Assembly: GCF_001949145.1 (NCBI RefSeq)
Contig: NW_019091514.1
Location: 210,456 to 274,455 of the forward strand
Reading direction: 5' to 3'
DNA from: Acanthaster planci
Taxonomy: Eukaryota > Echinodermata > Asteroidea > Valvatida > Acanthasteridae
Length of the DNA: 64,000 nucleotides
Part shown: positions 22,663 through 34,600 of the stretch, in pieces
Layout: the number at the start of each line of letters is the position of its first letter
Position numbering within the stretch: the stretch's first letter is position 1
Notes under the pieces: model-generated
Told to the model about the DNA's origin: nothing
Database searches by the model: none
What the model saw: the letters and a program-made list of their open reading frames with translations, nothing else
Translations under genes and position numbers: made by a program

Positions 22663-25600
22663 CTAATGCACACTCTTCTTGTGATATCCATTGATCATCA
22701 TGAAGCGAGAGAAGACGACGTAGAGAACACGGAACCACACAAACTGGCTAGCATGGGCTCGCATTGCTTGCTGAAACAAACAAGAAAGGTTGACAGTGAG
22801 GTGTTGATTGTAATCCATGAGGAGTTGGAGTGGCAAGTAGACGAGTAAAAATGGTAGAATTTAAAAAAAAAATGTCATTTTTTGACATTGATGACAAACA
22901 TCTTTTACAACTGCCGACTTGCTTGAAAAGAAGTGTACTGTGAAGCAATCAGGTTTAAACATCAACAATCTCACACATAGAGAAAGCTCAGACTACATAT
23001 GCCATCAATCAAAAGTCTTTGTCTTCTTGTTTTCCATTTTTGCTTTATGAAGCAGTTTTCCTCAATCATAAGACAAACTGTCTTTTGGTGATGTTACTTT
23101 CCAAAATTTGGACACTCCAAAATGAACAAATGGGAAAGTCTGCTCTTAAAATTTTGGCTGAAATATTGCTCAATGATTCCTGAGATCTTGTCCGATAATT
23201 ACAGATCATTATAACGCTGACTACAGATAATGCAGCTTTATGAGTTGGAAATTGTCATTTTGCAAACCCACATTTGAAGGGGGCCTCACACTACTTTTTA
23301 CCAACTGTCTTTGTCCAATTACAGATCTGTTTACTGATGCTAATACAACGGGGATTCACAACTGTGGGTGCCCCACATGTTATACATGTATACCAATGGA
23401 AAGCTCTTGGGCTGCATAATCCAGAAATATTAAAATATTCAACAATTCTTTGAAAGTCCAACTTTAAGCTCAGAAAGCAGGGGGGAAGGAGATGGTAGGA
23501 GATGATCGAGGGCGATTGCATTATACTGACCTGAGCCGTCCAAATATCTCTCGGTCCAGCCAGGAACATGTGCCTCTGAAGCAGCATGCTGAAGGGTAGA
23601 TCAAGGAAAGACAGGTACTTCCTGAGGATGGAGACACTCTGAAGGAAGTACAACTTGATGCCTAAAACAGCAAGATGATAAGGGACTTATCGATAGCAGC
23701 GTAAGGAGAGAAAGATGAAGGAAAAACAGGTACTTCCTGGGACCTAAGGGGACACTAGAGGGAATACATCTTGGTACTTGGTGCCTAGGAAGAGATTACT
23801 AAAGTGACCCGTTAATCAACAGCAGCTTATGGAAGGAGACATGCATGCCTCCTGAGGACCAAAAATTAGTGGTACACATCCTCAATGGCTCATCTCACTT
23901 TTTTCTTTTGTGGAGTCATTTACGGAACAAACAAAATTCAATCACTTGCCACAACTCCACTTATTTTTAATAAAAGGATCCAGCATGAATTTTGGGAGAA
24001 GACATGTAGATGTGCTATGAGACAAACCACAAGCAACATGCAACTCCGATGTTAAGGGTGCTTGGAGAGGGGAGGTGTTCACGAGGACAGTTTTGGTGGA
24101 TGAGACACAAATCAAAAATTTGTGCTAGAGAATACAGCTTCATGTATCTCCCATAGAAAATGTAACTTCTAGCTGAAGCTAAGTAAACCCGATGGCTAGG
24201 ATGAGGCATAATATGGCATTCTGTTGAATAACATTAGCTCACCTTTGGGTAGCTTATGAGACTCCATGAGGGTTCTGTAACAACAACAAAAAAATTAGCT
24301 TCTCTTCAATCCAAACAACGGGTGTGGCACGTTTGAAACTTTGGAAACTCGAACAGATATTTTTTCGAACAGTTCTAAAACTAGCATTGTTCAGGGCTGG
24401 ATACACGACAAGATGCAGGTTTAGAATCTCACAGAGGTAACAGAAATAAACACTTCAAACGAACCTCACTACAACCAGTAAGTTGTTTGAAAAGCTGAAA
24501 TGGGAAATTTGTGTGCTTTTTAGGAATTTGGAATATCTGTATGTCCATTTTACCTGTTAATTAAGATAGTATTGATGGACTATAATTGTAACGTGTTGGA
24601 TGCTTTTATTAATGAAAACCTCAGAATTTTTTTTACTGTTGTATTTTCACTGTAATTTGGCCTTTGGCCACGAGAGTGACAAATCTAAAATAAATAAATA
24701 AACAAACAAATAAATAAACAAACTACATATATGCACACTGCTTCTCTTTATTTAAAGACACTCAGCGCAAAAGACATACTGTACCTGACAGCTGTGTAGC
24801 ATGATATATGGTTCTTGTGGCCAGAGACACCTGCACCATCAAAAGTGAAGATCTGGAAAAACATCAAACATGTCCTTAACCCCTTGACGATGGGACTTTC
24901 TTCCCGAAAGCCGACGCAAAGAATTCCAGCCTCCCTTGGCCGCGAAGGCCACCTGCCAAACCGCAAATTCTCCGTTTGTGGCCCAGCGTGCTCTGCATGC
25001 TTTGAATTACACNNNNNNNNNNNNNNNNNNNNNNNNNNNNNNNNNNNNNNNNNNNNNNNNNNNNNNNNNNNNNNNNNNNNNNNNNNNNNNNNNNNNNNNN
25101 NNNNNNNNNNNNNNNNNNNNNNNNNNNNNNNNNNNNNNNNNNNNNNNNNNNNNNNNNAATTACCATCACTGACCATATACACAAGAGCCAGGGTCTCCCT
25201 TCTTTCACCGTGTTTGCTCGAGCGTGGGCCGAGAATAATAGCTGAAAAGCGGGCTGAGGATCTCAATTTTTATGGCGTGTTTTAACGCGTCCCAGCGTGA
25301 AGGGGTTAATGTGAGCATGGTCAAAATGCTCACCCTCTCAAAAAAAAATAGAACAAGGCTGATATTTTTGCAGCTTTCAAGCAGCTAAATAGTCTCACTA
25401 TTAAACTCTACCCAATGCAAACATCATTTGTTAACCACTCTGTACCAGACACCAAATGATGAGTTAAAGCTTTGGATGACATCTTAATACACCAATCTTA
25501 CACACACAAAGTTTGACAAGTCTGCGGAGGTGGACCATATGTTGAACCTAAACTTGGCCTCTGTGTACAACCTGTTGTGGTAGCAAATTTGATTCTTTGA

Positions 25601-28600
25601 GCACACCCCAGAGTCTTTAATAATAATGAGACTGCAGTAAATTGTATAAATACTGTTAAAATGACTCTGGTGAATCTATTTGTGGCATCTGGCTGCATAT
25701 CAAAAAATGGCAGCCATATCAAGCCTTTTCCTTTTTCTGAAATTTTCAATTTTCAAATATAATATCCGGTATGTTGGCAAGAGGTTAAGAGAGGGTGTAA
25801 CTTCACACAGATGAAGTTGATACATGTCTCTGGCTGCTTTCAGAGTGAAAAGAAAAAGCGGTAGTTGATATCGAGCAGGTTACATTTCCGAGGGAGCTTA
25901 CCGCACTGATGTCATACTTCTTAACCTGTTTCAGGATCTGCTCTCCAGCGACATCCAAGTCCCAAAAGACATCAGGGTTGTCCTGCAATTTCCTACAAAA
26001 TAAAAAAATCAAGATGTACATGATTGATTTATTTATTGATTTACATTCAGTAAATGTCCAAAGCCTAGACAGAATCTCCTCAATAACAATGACATGATTT
26101 GCAGGTTAGAGCAAATGTTACTTCAGTTTGTTGAATAAATTACAATTCAAAATTCAAAAACAGAAATCAATAAACAACATTTCAACATCAGACAACTGAG
26201 TGAATATCAGGACTTTTGTGTTCCACGAGCATACTGGGCCAAGTACACATATTGACTCTCCAAACATTAAATGCACTATGGGGCAGTGATGGGCATATGC
26301 AGGTGTGGAAAACCAATAAAGTTGAACAGCTGCACCTTGAGTTGCTCAGTGTCCAACCATGTCTCTACCAACTTCCATAATGTCAGGTTTTCTAACTGGC
26401 CACACTCCCATGTACATGTACAATAACTGACTACTACATTGTGCAAAGAACAGATCATATCATATTCACACACAAGGCATACTAAATTGAAAAAATACAC
26501 AAGAGTCAAAAAAAGTGCCCACACAAATATGAGGACAAAGAAGAATGTCTTACTCATCGTTTAGCAAAGTGATATTGTCTGACTTGGCTATTCCCAGGAT
26601 ATTGCAGCTAGCTATCAATTCCTTCTCTCTGACAGCTCCAAGGTTGTTATAATTTCCTGAAAAAGAAAAGAGGGAAACATGATGCAAATTTTCAACATTT
26701 TTCTACATCCACAAAATCATGAAAAATTTACAATTACAGATTATTTCACTTATTTTTGTAATAGTTAACTAATAAAGGCTATTAAGATGTGCGCTGGAGA
26801 CCATTAAAAAAAAGGAGAGAATGAAGTTCAAGCTATAGAAGGTATCGGTGCATGTGTGTGGTCACATTTTGTTTGACTTGTGGACGACTTGATGGGCAAG
26901 GAAGGCAAGACTTGGTAGGATTCAGACAGCGGAAGTACAAGTGGGACAAACCGTGATGAATATTTCAAGTCTCAAAATAAGGAACAGCACATGAATCAGT
27001 GCAATTTCTACATGTTGGTAAAGAAATTGAACAATACGTGATTTAATTATCTACATTTTAACAGACAAGTAGGGCTTCCCTATCTAACGATGAACGCATA
27101 ATTTTTTTTTTCTTTTTTACAGCTTGTTTAGGAAATGATGCTGGCCCTGAGAAGCAGTGCTGGGCCAACCCATATTGGATATTGCCACCCTAGGGCCAAG
27201 CCTAGGCCAACCATCAGGTACAAGCAGCGTTTGGATTCCAACACCAATTGCTCCTGATACACTTCACATCTGAGACGATCTACTGTTGTTTACTTCACAC
27301 AGTTTTTATGTTTATTTCAGTCACAGCAATTATTATCATTTGAAAATTTTTGCATTTCATTTTCTGATTTTTTTTTCCAGTCACTGGTCATGTTTCCTCA
27401 GTTCAGGCTTCACTTCGAGTAGAATGTTGACCAAATTTTATTCAAAGTTAATGCAATTTTAACACAAGTTAAGTCTTTTAGTTTAATGACACTTTACACA
27501 CTGCATTTCTCACTTATTTCGTTTTGGTCTTCACTGTTTTTTTTCAAATCTCAGGATTTACTACTGCTGTCCCATACTTTTGTTAGATTAAATAAAAGAT
27601 TGTCCGAAAGCGTCTCCCCCATGGGAGCGCGCAGTAGTGCCCTGTCATGATTCATGCATTATAATTGCGCAATCATTCCATGTCGAATCACACTGCTCCT
27701 GAAATTCCCTGAAATTCTTTAATATACTCCTAATCGCCCAGTACCTTAATAAGCCAGTTACCAGGTTGATCATAAATATTCCTCTGCATGGATTACATAA
27801 AGTGAGTACATTTTGGTTGATCTAAATACGATATTTGGGGGGATTTCTTGAGTTATAATCGTTGGATTGGGGTGTAATGCATATCGTATTATGTTCATGT
27901 CAGAATTAAACATGTGCATGTGTACACTCACAAGCACAGGGGTATATATTTTCATAATTAGACTTAATTGGTTTTTTGGTGGTAAATTTAGAATCAGGTA
28001 ATAATTGTTTAGGAGTGTTCCTTGTGTGTTTGGCCTTTATCCAGGTTCATATGAACAAGTTTTTGCTAGGTCAACTATGGATATGATTACACATAATTCA
28101 TAAGTGTTTATGTTAATGTTTATGATAATATTAAGTGTTATAGGTCTGTGTACATATTTATTACTTTTTTCATAATCATTCTGTTTTGTAGCCCACAGGG
28201 TAAATAAACAATCAAGCCCATTACCAGTTAGGCCACCACTCCATTTCAAGATATTGAGTATTTGGAACTATAAGCAAATTGATCATACTGAAATAAACCC
28301 GACAGCTCACACAATGTGACTATAGTATGTTTTGTGGAGTGATTGAAAGGTGCCATCTGACACACAAGTAAACATACAAGAGGGTGTTGCAGGGAGAAGT
28401 ACAAGTGCATATTGCATTGGTGTTTAGTGTGACCTTGCCAATGTTTTCTAATCTTTGACAGAGTTACTCTCTGACCCAGACAAGGGCGAGAACTTTACTG
28501 AACCTGTTCCCAACTTTCTATATGGTCTGAATACAGACATGATCACCTTTAGACCCTTTAAGCGGAATGCATGTGGTATAAAGATACATGAATATTGTGC

Positions 28601-31600
28601 TTCTTTCATGGCAATAGTTATAAGGTACCATTTTTGGGTGCAAAACTGGTATATTTCATTTCTGAGTGAATTTTTTAAAAATCTAGAAACCTAGAGGATT
28701 TACACTACTATGCCTAACAGGCAAGATTAACATTTTCTCCTGTACTATTAACACAAGTTGTTGCTTGCAATGTTGGGTTACATCAAAGATCCTTTGAGCT
28801 AAAAGTTGGAAAACATAAAATTTGCATGGTCACCTGATAAATATTTCCAAACATAATTTCAATAAGCAACTACTGTACCATACGAGAACTATTTTTACCA
28901 TATATTCTCAACTTTCATCCCTCCCAAGTGAAAAAAGCACACACAACTCACACCAGAAAAACATCAATAATACTGAGAGGTGGAACTGAAGGCAGCCTGC
29001 TTCACTGAGGAACAAAGCACACGCACTTATAAATTAATGGAGGTGATCTGACGAGGCCATGTTAATCATAAGGCAGGCATAAATTATTGACTGGATGACC
29101 AAACTGCCTTGAAGCGAAGGACAGGATTTGATTCAAGGAATAAGAATTCTGCCACAGCCTTCAGACAGAATTTTGAGTGCATAACAACGGACCCAAAATT
29201 AACTTGCGACATGTCCAAAGGAAAACGTTTTCACTCTGCTTCTTGTTGTTTTGTGGTTTCGCTTTTTGTAGAGACAGTGGAAAAGATAAAAAAAAAAAAA
29301 GATACCACCATATTATGGGGACTAGACACATGTTGAAATATAAATACTGGGTGAATTTCTGTCCCTAAAACTTCGTCTGAACTTTTCCACAAAAAGCTTT
29401 TCCCCCAAACGCAGGGAAGGCTTACCCACACACGTTTACATCGCCTACCTAAGGTGAGCATTCCTTTGCTTTTGTGTAGTTCAGAAAACCTGATGAACAC
29501 ACTCATTTCTCTTGCACTGTGAACACACTTTTAAGCTGGGTTTTTAGTGTTTCCTTGACTCTTCCTCTTGGTACAAATAAGCATACACCCATAATGTTTA
29601 GAAAACTGCCTTCCAATCCTTGTGTGGACCTGCTTTAGTCCACACAGGGTTCTTGCAGCCTGCGTTACAAGGACCTCAGTGAGAGTTTCATACACAGACA
29701 TCACTGTTTCCTATAGCGGTACATGAGCCATCAGAAAGTGATAGCATGTCCTAAAAAGAAGCTAAGACAGCAGGGACAATATTAAAGCATTTAGAAAATA
29801 CTTCTCTCAGACCAGTCTCTTGGGGTTTTGTGCACAGGGTAGCAAGTGATGTCCATGTGTGAAACTCTTTCCGTGGATCTCTCTTGTTCATAAGTCCACA
29901 TACATTGTACGCTCTGGTACATGTACATGTAAGCACTGTTCAGTGTAGGCTGACATATGCCGGTACATGAATTTACATGTATCTGTAGGTATGGTTGATT
30001 AGTTTGAAGAAGATTACACTCTATACAGGGAATAAACGTACATAATGAAATGTCTGCAATTAACAGTGGAAATCTGTACCAATATCGCAAGACATATTTC
30101 CAATATTTTTGCATAATCAAGACTACAGGCAAACTCTAGCCGTGTTTCCATTTCAAGTTCACCTGTTACTAGCCCAGGGTGGCCTCCACAAGCTTAATGA
30201 GCCATGATGCAAATCAACCAAGTACTTGTACTAGTAGATTGTATCGTAATTTTCTAACCATGAAAAATAATGAGAGTCCACGGCAAGGAATAAGCGCACA
30301 GTAATTTCTAGACCAGGTCCTTAAAACCCCAACAAGGTAAAAGTTGTTCATGACACCACTGGAGGTGCTTCAATTATCTTTTCATGACATTGGCGACTTT
30401 TCAACACGCTTGACTCCAGTAAAGGAGGCAAGTCACACTTGAAGTGTTTCCTCCACACATAAATTTCAGCAAGTGTCTAAAATCATGTTACATACATGTA
30501 CATGTACATGTACTTGAATAGGCAGGCGGGTAGGCTACACTCTAAGTGTAGCACTGGACCACTTCATGCTCTCATAAAGTTGTCATTCCGTTTTGCAGTC
30601 AAAAATGGACAACGCAAAACCCTACCAATCGGTCGATACAAACATCAAAATAGAGATTTTATTTGAAAACAGAAATCACCCTGTGGTTTCATATATGGGT
30701 CATTCCATGAGGTTGGGGCACAATTTGTGATGGTGTCCATTGTTACGTGGGTTCTATAAAAATGAACAGCTATTTCCCTGCATGTGGATTCCAAATTATA
30801 CATTTTGCAAGGCTGAAGACAGAGGTGTGTGTTACATTTACAGAGTAAATGATCTACAGGTCATGACAGGTGGTAAAAGTTACCCATGTAACAAGGACAC
30901 TATCACAAATTGTGCCCCAACCTCATGGAAAGATCCATCTACATTTTCATGATAGCATCCATGCTGATACACACAACAAATAGGTTATAAAGTATCCAAA
31001 TTGTGAGGAAAACATATGTAATTTTTAACCATCGTGCAAGCTGGGAAAGACCGGTAATGCAGCAGTACTTTACAGACTCCAACTACAGCGTTTTGTGCCC
31101 ACTACCAGATGAATGACTTAGCAGGATGGAATTGAACGTTCAAGCACCACTTGAAGTTTGAAAGCATGAGGTACCGGGATACTGCAGTTTCTTCTCAGCA
31201 TTCTCTTAAAAAATTGTTGTTTCTAAACTTAAGTTTTTTTAGTAATCAAGTACTGTTGTAAAATACTATGTGTTCAAAGCCTACTAAAACATACCTTACC
31301 AAGATAAATCTTAATGCTTAATATTCTTACTTATCTGCAACAATGATAAATACATATTGTACAATGTGTATACGTGCATTTTAAGCACACAAGTTTATCC
31401 AAACAAGTAACTACGTGTACATGTACGAGCACTGCAGTCCAAGTGTGTAAAAAATCATAACATCCAGGGAGATTTCTGACTTTATTCTCTGTTTGGATTA
31501 CTCTAATGAGACACTAAAGAATTAAGTGAGTAATGCCTTCAAAAGATAATATTTCAAATGAATGTACATATAACTACCTGGTAGTGGTTTCAGAAACACA

Positions 31601-34600
31601 GCAATATTTAGTGAAAACAATATTTAATATTTGTATGAGTACATGGGTCATTTTATAAATTTGGGGTCCAAAAGTGTGACATTTTGGTGTCCCTGTTACA
31701 TCTGACCTTTGTTATTTGACATGGAAATAGCAGTGAAATTGATTTCCAACTATTACTATTTGTTTGGCAGGTCACTTTGCATTAATTCACCACTCTTGGA
31801 AATTACAACATTTGTTCCGAACTTACGAACTCGTAAATGTATGTCAGATGTGACACAGTCACAAACAAAAATGGACCCCTAATTTATAGAATGACCCATT
31901 TGTGGAATTCAAAATACTTCAAAAAGGTTTCCAAATAATGATTAGGTCATGTTTATGGCACTGCACCAGTATCACATAAACTTGTACAAGAGCAATAATG
32001 CATGCAGCTTACTTGCCAAGAAAAATGGTTCAGCTCACAAATAATGTTCCATAACTGTATCAACCATCATTCCAATGTTTCTACACTGAGAGTGTGAATT
32101 AAACATTTCCATGGTTGTATGGACAACCTCAGTACAAATGCTGGTGATTCTGTTGGTATTTGGCTATTACAGCTTTGGAAAAACCTCTTGTTCCGTTTGG
32201 CTCCACTGGACGCAAACCATCTACTCTCACAAGTGTAAACAAAAGTTGCAGTTGAATCTTTTCAAAGTGAGCTGTACGGAACAATTCAAAAGAATGCAGG
32301 GATTAAATATTAAAAAAAGGGGAAACTTACCGGTACATGTACACTCTACATATACATGCACTTGTAGGTTTACTATAACCAGAAACCATGTTTTATTTTT
32401 ACATACCAATTATATATAATATACGTAAAGACTTTCCTTGGTCACGGACAACCAATCACAAACCAAGTGTTGCCTTGGTTACTATTACTTGTAAAGTATT
32501 ACAATGAAACCACTCAAGTCTGTGATCTATAATGAGTGTCCATGGAAACAATTTTCTTGCAGAGTACGGTGTATATAAATATGACAAGGATCCAATGCAG
32601 ATTTTATGAGAGCTACATGTACACAGAGGTACAGTGTGCATTCACATGTACTGCAAAACAATATCACTGATTACCTCTTACACAAACGGCAGTACAATTT
32701 ATGTTTATTAAGTTATCAAGTTATGGCAGGTGTTATCCTGAAACTACACGTAGGCTTGATTTTTCTGGCTGTGAGTTCAAAAGCCAACTTGTTTGCAAAC
32801 ACTCTGCAAGAGCAAGACAAGCCAGCGTACCACTGTGGGACTTTCAAAGCTGGAGCCTGCTCGGATGGCTGGAAGGCGTGGGGGAGGTTCTGCTACAAAG
32901 CCCTCTACGGAATCTTCAGCTGGCAGGCCGCGACCACCACAGTGTGCACCCAGATCGGTGGCTGGCTGGCCGTGCCCAACATGCCTGAGGAGAATGCCTT
33001 CATACTGAGCATGTCTGCGTACGGCGCTGAGGGAGTCTGGATCAACTGCACAGACATGGAGGCGGAAGGAATCTGGAGATGTCTGGAGAGAGGAAGTGAG
33101 ATAACCTATCGCTCCTGGGGAGTCGGTGAGCCTAACAATGCTGCTGGCAAGGAGGACTGTGCAGTAATGGAGCATGACGGGTACTGGCACGATGTTTACT
33201 GTGATTACAAACACTACTCTGTTGTATGTAAGCGTCCAGCTCCGAGCGTACTGTTAACCATGGACTAATGCAGCTTCACATTAAGGATGATCCCAAAAAC
33301 ATACTCAGACAACTCAGGAGTTCAATGGATACTTTCCAATATTTTCAATGAAAACTATGAAATTCTGTTTCCGACATCAACTACCGGTATACCTCACCCT
33401 CCACATACCGTACACACAGTCCGTGCACGATGGAGATTTTGGTCTAAAGTACCAGCAGAGCTACAGCCATGCCAACTATGGAAAGATCAGCTCAACAATT
33501 TACCACTGAAGACTTTAAATGAACAGAAACTGGATCTTGAAGTCAAGGGAGAGGGCAGAATCTTTGAGCCATCAACAGCATGCCACATTGTTGGAAACTG
33601 AGCGATACTTCAACTACCTACTTAGGCCAGTTTTTAATTATTAGTAGTATTATTACTATCGTTTATTTGACTGTCCATAGCGGCCCACAGGCTGAATTAA
33701 GAACAGCTTAGACAAGATAATATAAAATGACAAAGGTTGTAATACCTAAATTAACATACATGTACATGCAATATTACCATAAAAATTGTCAAATAAAAAG
33801 GAGATTGCTCATAAAGAATTGAAAGAAATACAACCAAAATGGATTGCACTATCATAGCACAAAAAGCCAAATAACCTGATAAATGAAACGGACAACAAGA
33901 GGACAGAAAACACATACACCTGTACACCACCTAAAAACCAACAAACCAAAGCCTGACATCACCAACCAATAAATAGGTCTGTATATGCAAAGAAAGAGTA
34001 AAAAAAGTGGAATGGGGGATTACAATTACACCAACATATACATTGCCTATAGATTTAGATTACCTGGTGTTAAAAGTAGGAGTGGAGTACATGTAGATGA
34101 ATTCAAGAGTTGAATAAAGTAAGGGATCGGGCTATTGTTGAAACGATTGGTTTGACATGAGTATTCCTCAAGTTTTCTACTAGATCTAAGATTCATTGTA
34201 AGGGTACTCTTAGATTTAGTGAACCATTAATTAAACCTGCCTGAGTTGAATGACTTAAGAGCAAACGTGGCACCTACATGTACTGTAGGTGAAATCTTCT
34301 ATTTACCAATGTTTCAAGGCCTAAATCAGTTAAAGCCAGATCATATCGTGTATATAATTGACCCAGTATGGCACACTCTTTTTTGAATGGATTCTAGGTC
34401 GTCCGATTGAGTACAAATAAGCCCAGAGTGCCACAAAGGGACGGCATATTCTAAAACAGATTTGACGCAGCCCTTAGATGTATGTACACAGTAACAAGTT
34501 CATCATAAGTTAATCTGGATTTCTCTAATTTTCTGAACATAAAAAGTTTTCTATTAACTTGGGTAATTACCGGTAGTTATAAAGAATAAACTTTTCACAC

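Noticed and set aside
33287-33601. 104-codon frame just after the C-type lectin
   Set aside because: It starts in the likely 3' UTR, has no domain or signal, and no independent promoter was seen. Treated as a chance frame.
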